In this document: piece after piece, positions 1 to 7,064 of the stretch
Numbering within the stretch: position 1 is the stretch's first letter
Layout: every line of letters starts with the position of its first letter
Assembly: GCF_001638985.1 (NCBI RefSeq)
Contig: NW_017265196.1
Coordinates: forward strand, 1 to 11,869
DNA length: 11,869 bases
Origin: Phycomyces blakesleeanus NRRL 1555(-)
Lineage: Eukaryota > Mucoromycota > Mucoromycetes > Mucorales > Phycomycetaceae
Reading direction: 5' to 3'
The notes under the pieces: model-generated
Seen by the model: the letters and a program-made list of their open reading frames with translations, nothing else
What the model was told of the DNA's origin: nothing
Databases searched by the model: none
Made by a program: the position numbers and the translations under genes

Positions 1-11
1 GTTGACCGCCG

Positions 12-542
12 TTGTATACATGCTACTATAATAGGCCCAAGCCTACACACTATTTGTCACTTTGTAGCTATATATATGGCCTAGCTACCCGGAATGAGAG
101 CACTTGGTTTTACTCCTGCGTCAAGACTTTGTTCCACGATATGATACATACTTGCAGCTGGATTATGTTAGGGAACCTTACTCTTAACCTTCATAAGAGA
201 CAGCCCCGCACGCTGCAACCTTTAGTTCTCTGACTCGGAGCCCATTTTGCTAACTATTTGCATGATACATGGTATGAAGATACTGTGAGGGAAAAGGCTA
301 TTCCTACTTTCCATCGGAGCGACACTCGTTACACAATAGACTATAGTTTTGGGCATGTGTCTTTTCGACCTCGCTTGGCTAACACCGGAATAATGCATTT
401 ATCTCCATGTTGTACTTGCCGCTCATTCTTAACCGTCGACCTAGCAATCCAAGACCATGCCCCTAGTTATGGCACATGGCGCTTTAATTCTTTTCTCTCT
501 CTAAAATTCCGGATTTCGACGTCTTCTACGTACTACATTTGA
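12..542 (+). pseudogene. LINE endonuclease (EEP/APE-like) domain, C-terminal part, broken
   Basis: Read in frame 3. Around 160-190 it reads WIMLGNLTLNLHK, which fits the GDxN-type motif of apurinic-like LINE endonucleases with the Asp changed to Asn. After an in-frame stop at 231-233 the frame continues as LGAHFANY. From about 310 come TRYTIDYSFGH, matching the usual 'RIDYVF' segment, then RPRLANTGI and a degraded 'SDHA'-like stretch, and TWRFNSFLSL marks the domain end before the linker. In active elements this domain nicks target DNA to prime reverse transcription in the nucleus. It starts before the window or is 5' truncated: the frame is open from position 12 with no credible ATG. A frameshift near 490-560 separates it from the reverse transcriptase frame. 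The domain assignment is good; enzymatic function is excluded by the stop and the motif changes. Confidence 0.75.
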
Positions 543-2073
543 CAAGTTATTTTACTTCCAGTGTAGTGGTTTGACTCCACAGGTTCAGTGGAATTTTTTC
601 TTTAAAAAAAGAGTCATTAAACTTACTGCTCAAGAATATGATAAACAAGCATCCCGTACACATCAGAGAACCACTAATAGTCACCAAACACAACGTGTGA
701 CAGTCCCACGTCTATCACACAGTGAGGATCGACGGATCGAATCAGAAAATATTGATTATGAAACTGTACCTGCCATTGAAGAAAGACATAGATACCTTTT
801 CCTCTGGTCCAACACCCCTCGATTGGAAAATGATGAGCAGAGGAAGAAGTATTTCTTCAAAGTATTCTGTCAAAGACTGATTTCTGATAATGGATGGACT
901 ATCCGAATACTGATGACGTACCTCAAGGCTTTGGCCTTCTCATCATCGACACTAGGTGCTCAATTTGAACAAGAAAGGGCTTACAATAGAATGCATCCGA
1001 CTTAGATCAAACAAGTACTGCAAGCATTTGGATTTCCGGACCAGTTAGTATCTTCTATCTACTCTCTTTTATTTTAAACCCAGATTCATGTATAAATCAA
1101 TGGGTGGTCAGTCACCGCGCTTCCCCAACAACAAGAATTGAGGCAAGGTGATCCGTTTTTGTCAATGCTTTTCAACCTGGCAATTAAATCCTTGCTCCGC
1201 CGTATAATCATTGGCCCTAATTTATTGGGCTGCTCGATCCTACACCAAACTGGTAGATATCATGTCGCTCATTGCCCATCGATACGTAATGTCCCACAGT
1301 AAGAAAGTCCTTCCCTCAAACATCTAGCTTATGCAGATGATCTTTTGATTTTTTCCAGGGGTCTAGAAGAGTAGCCTACTTTGATTGAACAAGAAGAATC
1401 TATGGTCTGGCCTCTAACGCCCATATTAACCCGCAAAAAAGCTCAGGCCTTATCTCTGATAAGTATTAACCACCTTAGTTGATAACCACTTTGAGACGAG
1501 GAAAGCATCCCATGGCATGACGAAGATACACCAACGGCACTGATGTACTTGGGCTACCCTTTGTACAGTCACCCGCGATAACGTGACAGTTTTCTAAAGG
1601 GGATCTTTTGCAAAACGGAAAAGTTTGTCAACATACTTTGGCTAAGACGAATATCTATTAGAGGAAAATCTATTATATCAAATTTATAGCTGCTTGCAAG
1701 ACTCTGATATTTCCTGTGCGTGACTATTGTGCCTAATTATTGTCTGCGGAAGTTTCAGATGGTCATCCGATCGTATGTTCTATACTTCTTTCTGCGATCT
1801 GCTGGATGGGCACTTAATTGACACAGTAACCAGGGCAGTTTCCGAGGGATATATGCTTTTCATCAATCCTCAGCTTTACACTTTGTGTACATACAACGAC
1901 TAATTTGGTACAGAACGTTTTGGCGTGGGACAATCGTTTGTCTTGTCTTTGCTAGAAAATCCTATCATAATATACACGTTAACTCACAGTTACATCCATC
2001 CTTTTGTCCCCTGACCGATATCATTATTGTTTATTCTACAACTTTCTATACACCCAATTGTAAAGTCAGATGA
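541..2073 (+). pseudogene. LINE reverse transcriptase domain with its C-terminal extension, multiply stopped
   Basis: Read in a single frame (frame 1). A linker (541-860) ends in QRLISDNG, the usual 'grfIaDNg' block. Motif A follows at 961-990 as FEQERAYNR; family members usually have DQEKAYDR, so the catalytic Asp is Glu here. Then come INGWSVTALPQ, RQGDPFLSMLFNLA at 1141-1182 (motif B region), and HLAYADDLLIFS at 1321-1356 with the YADD catalytic pair intact. Downstream are YLGYPL (1546-1563) and RRISIRGKSI (1645-1674), typical of the region after LINE RTs. Frame stops fall at 1003, 1075, 1093, 1300, 1372, 1480, 1483, 1492, 1579, 1687, 1705 and 1819, ending with the stop at 2071-2073. Remarkably, the frame holds for about 1.5 kb without an evident indel. 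The segment between the linker and the IaDNg block looks shorter than usual, so an internal deletion is possible. No expression as protein is plausible. Confidence 0.88.
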
Positions 2074-2405
2074 TTCTTCTTGGTTTTTGAGGGCAGAGGC
2101 AAGATATATTGTATCTGATATAATGATGGGACACAGAGGCATGTCAACTGCTCCCGGAGACACCCACAGCAAGTACTCGATTATATACAATAGCGTGCCG
2201 AGCCGGATTGACTAATGGTTTGCTGGTTATGAGCTCGAATATGCGAGCCCATTTTAAGTGCCAACAGAGAGAATACCCAGGGGGATATCGATTTATCTTC
2301 TTTGGTTTTATTGTGGGCGATCCATGGTCAACCTGTGGTAGACGCAAAAAAAAAACAATATGATTTGGTGCTACTGAAACGCTGAGATCACAAAGACTTA
2401 CGGAT

Positions 2406-2600
2406 CCCCCATACACAGCTTGGCGGTGTTTATTAATTGATTCAACCTCGACTTGGTCTCGACTTGATCACATTATATGTGAAAAGTTCCCTTCTCCCAA
2501 TTGAACTGTATGCGATTTGGATATGAAAGATGGCCGGAATTTCTGGATTTCATGTCATATGAAGTAGGTCTTCTGGTGATAAGCGCTGGAAAAATACAAG
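2406..2600 (+). pseudogene. Zinc-binding-like (zf-RVT type) segment of the LINE, broken
   Basis: Frame 3 reads PYTAWRCLLID near 2409-2441, comparable to the 'WW.LL...LPT' opening of the zf-RVT region found after many LINE reverse transcriptases. Then comes a degraded metal-binding pattern. A TGA at 2502-2504 sits where the first Cys is expected (one base from TGT), Cys is at 2511-2513, Asn stands where His is expected, and ISCH supplies the last Cys. Further stops follow within KxVFW near 2560-2575. The order and spacing support a relic of this domain. The individual residue assignments are my alignment by eye. Confidence 0.55.
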
Positions 2601-2659
2601 ATCCCGCAACTAGCCTAGAGTCAGAAACGTTTTGTGGTTATATATCACACTGACACATC

Positions 2660-2884
2660 CCCGATCTGAAACTGGGACGTCAGTACTTGCAAAATACTAG
2701 AGATACTAGGCTTTTTCCTCCTGGCATTATGGCAGCACTCGCTGACGTTGTATATTCGACTGTAATACCTACGCCACATCAGCGATTATTGATTCCCTTA
2801 AAGGCAACCATGATAGATATGGCCCTTTGGCTTTTCGTCTGCTTTATAATTCTTGTTACAATCTTCCCTCCTCTTTCCCTGTAA
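2660..2884 (+). pseudogene. C-terminal tail of the LINE polyprotein
   Basis: Frame 2 is open to a TAA at 2882-2884 and includes IMAALADVVYSTVIP and a later LKATMIDMALWLF. This resembles the last conserved segment of fungal LINE ORF2 proteins, where a Trp-containing helix precedes 'FDDTPF'. Here the tryptophans are replaced. There is no ATG that would make this a gene of its own. It follows the zinc-like segment by about 60 bases after one more frame change. The homology is weak on its own and is supported mainly by position. Confidence 0.4.
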
Positions 2885-3980
2885 TAATTCTACAAATTAA
2901 TTTAGCTTCAGTTCAATAGTAAAATAAATACAACACACATATTTAAATAGACATCTTGTTGACTACGGTTACTGGGTAACCCAAGACCGGTCAGAAATAA
3001 AAACTTGTACAAAAAAATTGCCTTTTTCTTAGTGCTTCTGACTCTGCACTGTTTGTATAGGACGCCAAAAATAGAGGGAAAGTAGCAGTGAGTCAAGTCG
3101 AGTGACTTGAGAGTTGAAGGATTTTTAAAGGTATAAAGAATAAAGAAAGAGAATAATAGTTAATGTAACTTTTATGAATTAATGTTAACGAAATTATTTT
3201 CTAGTCGAAAAAGAAAATGAATGCCAAATTGATGCCTATTTTCTGCACAGACTGGTATTTTCTATAGCCATAGTGGCGGCTTTAAGAAGGCTAATGATTA
3301 AACCACAAAAGATTTAAAATTCTTTTATCCCCAAAAAAGCTTCAGATTATTATGCTACCCTTTTTCATTACTTAGTCATTCCTAGGTCCATATATCATTT
3401 TATAGATATCGCATTAGCTTTTTTTTGTCTGGTAGCTCGGGTACGTTCCTTGTTATCTTCTACTGTGAATCTCTTTTTAACAAAATCAAGACAACAGAAA
3501 AAGGTAATAGTAAAACAACAGCCAACCATATTATTATTATAGACAAACTTAGTGGCAAGAAAATGAATACTGGTGGAAAGACAATTTTAGTAAAGAACAA
3601 ATTAAGGAGAGCTAGTTAACTACGTTGGGTCATTTTTACAGCTACACCACCACTTCAAAGTTGATTTTAATGAGCGATATCAAAAGAAATCCCGCCGTGC
3701 TATAGTAAACTGAATGAATGTCTCATTAGAAAATACACCTTGTCTACCTTACCAAGGAACACAAGTATAATAAGACAGCTCTCAAGTGTAATATAGTAGT
3801 ACCAAAAACATTATTAATAATATTTTTTAAAGACAAATTTAAGATCAAAATCAAAGAGACAAAACATAATGATAATATCAAAGTCAAATGAGATCAAAAT
3901 TTATTGTTCAAATTTTTATAAGGGGAATATAAGTTAGGTTAAATTAAATTAAGTATACTAAGATATTCCAGGCCATGCTA
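2885..3980. other. AT-rich intergenic stretch, no gene seen
   Basis: About 1.1 kb of AT-rich sequence follows the LINE relic. The open frames are short (62-64 codons), have no recognisable motif, and the + strand one (3425-3619) lacks an ATG at its start. I see no tRNA or rRNA and no clear promoter. The only distinct structure is the hairpin at 3093-3110. Whether some of this was the 3' untranslated part of the LINE cannot be judged. Confidence 0.6.
3093..3110. repeat. Perfect 7-bp hairpin with GAGT loop
   Basis: TCAAGTC-GAGT-GACTTGA has perfectly complementary 7-base arms around a 4-base loop. It contains the word AGTCGAGT, which recurs in the 10-bp tandem repeat at 3981-4020. No T-run follows it, so it is not a bacterial-type terminator. 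Its role is unknown. Confidence 0.6.
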
Positions 3981-4020
3981 GTCCAGTCGAGTCCAGTCGG
4001 TTCCAGTCAAGTCCAGTCGG
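3981..4020 (+). repeat. 10-bp tandem repeat, four copies (GTCCAGTCGR)
   Basis: Four back-to-back decamers read GTCCAGTCGA, GTCCAGTCGG, TTCCAGTCAA and GTCCAGTCGG. The array abuts the start of the T-rich repeat block at 4021. The core GTCCAGTC reappears inside that block at 4091, 4221 and 4529. Confidence 0.9.
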
Positions 4021-4291
4021 TTTTTTTTTTGGTCCATTTGATTTTTCTTTTGATCTTTTTTTTTGTCCGTTTTTTTTTCTTCTTTTTTTTTGTCCAGTCA
4101 ATATAAGCTAAGAGTGATAGGAGGAGGAGGAGGATTTTGGTATTGAAAAATAATAAAGGGGATAATTTGGACTTTTTGTTTTTTTTGTTTTTTTGATTCT
4201 TTTTTTGATTCTTTTTTTTTTGTCCAGTCAATTTCACGGAATAGTAATAAGAGGATGATTTTGATATTGAAGAGAATAAAAAAGATAATTT

Positions 4292-4326
<35 letters not shown>

Positions 4327-4545
4327 TTTTTTTTTGGCCAAACCCAGCACACATAATAAAGGGGGATAATTTGGACTTTTTGATTTTTTTTTTGATTTTT
4401 TTTTTTTAATTTTTTTTTTGGCCGAACACAGCACACATAGTAAAGGGGATAATTTGGACTTTTTGATTTTGATTTTGATTTTTGATTTTGATTTTTTTTT
4501 TTGATTTTTTTTTTACTTCTTTTTTTTTGTCCAGTCAATTTCACA
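4021..4545. repeat. Composite poly-T array of imperfect 81-123 bp monomers
   Basis: Long T runs alternate with short unique cores. The core GATAATTTGGACTTTTT occurs at 4161, 4284, 4365 and 4448 (spacings 123, 81 and 83). Upstream half-cores are either TGTCCAGTCAAT (4091, 4221, 4529) or GGCCRAACMCAGCACACATA (4335, 4420), so there are at least two monomer types. A GGA microsatellite lies at 4121-4133. Read on the - strand, each monomer ends in an A-rich tract, which produces spurious lysine-rich open frames. These frames are composition artefacts, not genes. The origin could be simple slippage or tandem insertion of short A-tailed sequences. Confidence 0.8.
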
Positions 4546-4552
4546 TAATAGT

Positions 4553-4612
4553 AATAAGAGAAGGGGGTTTCGATATTGAAAAGAATAAGAGAAGGGGGTT
4601 TTGGTATTGCTC
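4553..4612. repeat. 31-bp direct duplication
   Basis: AATAAGAGAAGGGGGTTT followed by a variable CGA or TGG and TATTG occurs at 4553 and again at 4584, an offset of 31 bp. It continues the T-rich array and is embedded in the same repeat-expansion zone. Confidence 0.75.
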
Positions 4613-4820
4613 TTTTTGCTCTTTCTGTTTTTTTTTGAGCTTCTTTTTTTGAGCATTTTTTTTTGTTTTTTGTTTTTGATCAAAGACTTCATTTGCTTTG
4701 TATGTGTATATGTAAAAAGGGATTTCATACCTTGTCTTAATCCAGAGTCTTGTTCCAGTTCGCAGCTTTGCTTCAATCCAGGTCCAGGTTCCAATGCAGA
4801 GTTCTTCCGGTTTGTTCATC

Positions 4821-4842
4821 TTTTTTTGCTTTTTTTTTGCTT

Positions 4843-4898
<56 letters not shown>

Positions 4899-4936
4899 TT
4901 GCTTTTTTTTTGTTTTTTTTTTGTTTTGTTTTTTTT
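4821..4936. repeat. (T)7-12 GC microsatellite-like tract
   Basis: Runs of about 7 to 12 T are separated by seven GC dinucleotides, then by G alone, and the tract ends at GAGAGAGAGAGG. Apparent Phe/Ala-rich reading frames here are artefacts of the repeat. Run lengths in such tracts are unreliable in assemblies. Confidence 0.9.
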
Positions 4937-4985
4937 TGAGAGAGAGAGGAGGGCTTAGTATAGGCCTCAGGGTCGGATTTCTTTT

Positions 4986-5165
4986 GATCCTTTTGGAGTG
5001 GAGGACTTAATGTGCCTGATCATTTCTGATAGGCTTTGGTCTACGCCTCGGTTTTTGGATTTGATCCTTTTGGAGTGGAGGACTTAATGTGCCTGATCAT
5101 TTCTGATAGGTTTTGGTCTACGCCTCGGTTTTTGGATTTGATCCTTTTGAAGTGGAGGACTTAGT
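4986..5165 (+). repeat. 77-bp tandem repeat, about 2.3 copies
   Basis: The phrase GATCCTTTTGGAGTGGAGGA begins at 4986 and recurs at 5063 and, with one change, at 5140, giving a constant 77-bp period. Copies 1 and 2 are nearly identical (one visible substitution, GGCTTTGG against GGTTTTGG); copy 3 breaks off near 5165. A diverged partial copy (GGGCTTAGTATAGGCCTCAG) precedes copy 1 near 4951. Because 77 is not a multiple of 3, this is unlikely to be selected as coding sequence. Confidence 0.9.
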
Positions 5166-5177
5166 ATATGCCTCAAG

Positions 5178-5240
5178 TTCGGATTTGGTTTTTGATTTTT
5201 GGTTTTTGATTTTTGATTTTTGGTTTTTGGTTTTTTTTTT
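5178..5240. repeat. TTTTTGR heptamer-like low-complexity tract
   Basis: GGTTTTTGATTTTT-type words repeat with a period near 7, ending in a run of T at about 5230-5240. It directly follows the third 77-bp copy and continues the T/G strand bias. Confidence 0.75.
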
Positions 5241-5396
5241 GGAACTTGCTTTTGGAATTTTGCATTGGACCCCTTCTTGGAAATCGACTTGGCCTTGAGA
5301 CTTGGAGGTACAACCCAGATTTTGGACTTTGATAGAAATGCGCCTCTACTTTTGTATGTATATATGTATGTATATAAGTGTGTATATGTATGTTTG

Positions 5397-5424
5397 TATG
5401 ACTATGACTATGACTATGACTATG
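5397..5424. repeat. (TATGAC) hexanucleotide microsatellite
   Basis: Four and two-thirds perfect TATGAC units. The preceding 45 bases are TATG/TATA-rich, suggesting the same slippage-prone zone. Confidence 0.95.
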
Positions 5425-5454
5425 TGTATGTGTGTGTGTATTTGTGTGTGTGTA

Positions 5455-5456
<2 letters not shown>

Positions 5457-5507
<51 letters not shown>
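5457..5507. repeat. Uninterrupted (TG)n microsatellite, 51 bp
   Basis: About 25 perfect TG units, preceded by interrupted TGTGTATTTG stretches and followed by a second, imperfect TG-rich stretch at 5536-5560. Alternating purine/pyrimidine DNA of this length can adopt Z-form. The Cys/Val open frames over it are artefacts. Confidence 0.97.
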
Positions 5508-5510
<3 letters not shown>

Positions 5511-5636
5511 AGAAAGAAATAGAAAAATAGAAATTGTGTGTGTTTGTGTGTGTATGTATTTGTCTACTTCTCTAATTGTGTACTTCTCTATTTGTTTGTA
5601 TATGTTTGTGTGCTAGGACTAGTACTAGAACAGTAC

Positions 5637-5708
5637 TTGGACAGTTTTTGGACATTTGGACTTGGACTTGGACAAGACTTGGAATTGGATTTGGACTTGG
5701 ACTTGGAC
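5637..5708 (+). repeat. (TTGGAC)n degenerate hexamer array
   Basis: Eight TTGGAC hexamers (5637, 5648, 5656, 5662, 5668, 5691, 5697, 5703), two single-base variants (5679 and 5685) and short interruptions. The complementary word GTCCAA/GTCCAG appears in opposite orientation in the decamer array at 3981-4020. Confidence 0.9.
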
Positions 5709-5823
5709 ATAGCAATGGACCTTGGCTTGACTATTTTGGAGATTGTACTAGTGACTATGGGGTTTGATCTGAGATAGAGAGATAATTGTGAGCACAATTT
5801 TTTCTGGTCAATATTGTTCTGGT

Positions 5824-5914
5824 TGTTTTTCTTTTCTTTTTTCTTTTCTTTTTTTTTTGTATCTTTTCATTTTCTTTTTATATATTTTTTTCTCTTTTTC
5901 TTCTTTTCTTTTTT
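5824..5914. repeat. T/C homopyrimidine-rich tract
   Basis: Mostly TTTTC-type repeats with few purines. It is a mirror-repeat-like composition that could form triplex DNA. No gene signal is visible. It closes the T-biased block that began at 4021. Confidence 0.8.
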
Positions 5915-5985
5915 GACTATCTATCTTGATTTGGCTTTGAATCTTGACAGTGACCTTGAGGGTCTCTGAAAAGCCTTTTTTTCTC

Positions 5986-6120
5986 TGGTGCGCATTTGGA
6001 GCCTGTGTTGTAGTAATACAAAAAATGATTAGTCTATGTCTTGAGATAGCTCACCCTTTTTCACGGTACTTACATTAGCCTTTCTTGTGGGCCGCATTGA
6101 TGTTTGCTCTGGCGCATACT
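5986..6120 (+). repeat. Higher-order repeat, copy A (~135 bp)
   Basis: Starts TGGTGCGCATTTGGAGCCTG, contains TAATACAAAAAATGATTAG and TATGTCTTGAGATAG, and ends GCTCTGGCGCATACT. The same order recurs at 6481-6614 with an offset of 495 falling to 494. Its last 46 bp form the first unit of the minisatellite. Confidence 0.88.
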
Positions 6121-6491
6121 TTGGCCTCTCTTGTAGGATAGTTAGCCATTTTTGCTGGCACATACTGTGGTCTTTCTTGTGGGCTAGTTGGCCCTTTTTG
6201 CTGGCACATACTGTGGCCTTTCTTGTGGGGCGGTTTGCCCTTTTCTTCTGGCACATGCTTTGGCCTTTCTTGTGGGCCGGTTTGCCCTTTTCTTCTGGCA
6301 CATACTTTGGCCTTTCTTGTGGGGCGGTTTGCCCTTTTCTTCTGGCACATACTTTGGCCTTTCTTGTGGGGCGGTTTGCCCTTTTCTTCTGGCACATGCT
6401 TTGGCCTTTCTTGTGGGCCGGCGTGCCATTTTTTCTGGCACATACTTTGGCCTTTCTTGTGGGCCGGTTTGCCCTTTATCTGGTGCGCACT
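6075..6491. repeat. 46-47 bp minisatellite, nine units
   Basis: Units start at 6075, 6121, 6167, 6213, 6260, 6307, 6354, 6401 and 6447, with lengths 46, 46, 46, 47, 47, 47, 47, 46 and 45. The consensus opens TTGGCCTTTCTTGTGGG and ends TTCTGGCACATACT. The four central 47-bp units differ only by GGGGCGG/GGGCCGG and ACATGCT/ACATACT, so the centre is the youngest part and the edges are older. No unit contains a stop in any frame, and the length is coprime to 3, so each frame cycles through all phases. The outcome is long open frames on both strands: a hydrophobic Phe/Leu/Trp-rich reading on + and a basic Lys/Arg/Pro/Gln-rich reading on -. I regard it as a non-coding minisatellite unless transcription is shown. 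Confidence 0.93.
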
Positions 6492-6614
6492 TGGAGCCTG
6501 CATTGTAACAATACAAAAACAATTAGATTATGTCTTGAGATAGTTTGGTCCTTTTCCTGACACTTACATTAGCCTGTCTTGTAGGCCTGATTGGTCTTTG
6601 CTCTGGCGCATACT
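6481..6614 (+). repeat. Higher-order repeat, copy B (~134 bp)
   Basis: Starts TGGTGCGCACTTGGAGCCTG, contains CAATACAAAAACAATTAG and TATGTCTTGAGATAG, and ends GCTCTGGCGCATACT, parallel to copy A. It carries one diverged minisatellite unit (6569-6614), and a further decayed one follows to about 6660. The nine-unit array thus sits between two copies of a larger repeat. Confidence 0.88.
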
Positions 6615-6862
6615 TTGGCCTCTCTTATGGGCTGGTGTAGCCTTTTTCTAGGCGCCCTTGTTGGGCTTCTGGTGAGCCTTATCGGCTTTTGACGAGGTGT
6701 CTTGAGGACACGACATAGCCGACACCTTTGCGGCAGAAATGGAACCATCGAGTTCCCCGGCAGAAGCAACAGGAAGCAACAGGAAGCAAATGTCCGACCA
6801 GTGGGATAAATGGCTCCTACCAGTGAGATAAATGGACCCGCCAGTGGAAGGAAAATGGGCGG

Positions 6863-6904
6863 CTGGCAACTGGCAACTGGCAACCGGCAACCGGTAACTG
6901 GCGG
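6863..6904 (+). repeat. 7-bp tandem repeat CTGGCAA, six copies
   Basis: Three perfect CTGGCAA units, then CCGGCAA, CCGGTAA and CTGGCGG. It ends two bases before the TATA-like string at 6906. Confidence 0.92.
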
Positions 6905-6905
6905 C

Positions 6906-6916
6906 TATATAAAAAG
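6906..6916 (+). promoter_or_regulatory. Possible TATA box (TATATAAAAAG)
   Basis: A TATA-like string stands out in the locally GC-richer block and is flanked by the heptamer array and the CCACTGG words. The first + strand ATG downstream in a decent context (AACATGG) is at 7065 and opens a 61-codon frame with no recognisable domain. Without a convincing gene this is only a candidate. In AT-rich genomes such strings occur by chance. Confidence 0.2.
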
Positions 6917-7064
6917 GTCCACTGGCGAGAGATGACAGGTTCACTGGTAGGAGGAAAGGGCCTACCAGTGGGAAGCAACAAACCCACTGGCAGAAAAGTC
7001 CCACTGGCGGAAGCAACAGACTAACAAAAAAAAAAGCAACAAGCAACAGTACCTTTCAAATAAC

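Larger units (their letters stand above)
1..2884 (+). mobile_element. Degenerate LINE-type (non-LTR) retrotransposon relic, 5' end outside the window
   Basis: In order on the + strand I can read an endonuclease-like domain, a reverse transcriptase with YADD, the conserved stretch that follows LINE reverse transcriptases, a Cys-rich segment resembling zf-RVT, and a C-terminal tail. This is the order expected of an ORF2-like LINE polyprotein. Reading moves from frame 3 (12-542) to frame 1 (541-2073), back to frame 3 (2406-2600), then to frame 2 (about 2660-2884). Several indels therefore lie at the joints, and many stops lie within frames. Positions 2074-2405 fall between recognisable parts and hold no readable frame. 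No poly(A) tail or target-site duplication is visible after 2884, so the 3' boundary is approximate. The element is dead. Its wording suggests a fungal, perhaps mucoralean, LINE; that assignment is from memory, not a search. Confidence 0.85.
6798..7007. repeat. Cluster of CCAGTGG / CCACTGG words in both orientations
   Basis: CCAGTGG is at 6798, 6841 and 6965, with CCAGTGA at 6820. Its reverse complement CCACTGG is at 6919, 6984 and 7001, with TCACTGG at 6941. Eight near-identical heptamers in about 210 bp is far above chance. They could be binding sites for a dimeric regulator, or debris of a small palindromic repeat family. The sequence does not say which. Confidence 0.7.
6661..7064. other. 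GC-richer block with short dispersed motifs, no gene seen
   Basis: Base composition is clearly less AT-rich than the flanks. It is built from short recurring words: AAGCAACA (several copies near 6772-6787, 6973, 7010 and 7034), CCAGTGG/CCACTGG, and CTGGCAA. The - strand frames crossing it are hydrophobic and featureless. An exact 13-bp inverted repeat, CTCCTACCAGTGA (6814-6826) and TCACTGGTAGGAG (6941-6953), lies within it. Confidence 0.55.

Noticed and set aside
541..2073. Repeat-induced point mutation (RIP) as the cause of LINE decay
   Set aside because: Several stops need transversions from the codons expected in the family, and no clear C-to-T bias is visible by eye.
1990..2416. Two - strand frames of 66 and 90 codons
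   Set aside because: They are shadows of the LINE relic, which is read on the + strand.
4007..4819. Lysine-rich open frames on the - strand, up to 148 codons
   Set aside because: They are translations of poly-A/poly-T repeats, overlap each other in different frames and have no domain content.
4601..5010. Phe/Ala-rich membrane-like frames on the + strand
   Set aside because: They are produced by the (T)nGC tract; similar hydrophobic readings arise in two frames at once.
5220..5522. Tyr/Val/Cys repeat 'proteins' over the TG tract
   Set aside because: They are artefacts of (TATGAC)n and (TG)n microsatellites.
6029..6560. Repeat proteins from the 47-bp minisatellite
   Set aside because: All six frames are open because of the unit length and lack of stops, so openness is no evidence for coding. 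There is no promoter or conserved flanking frame.
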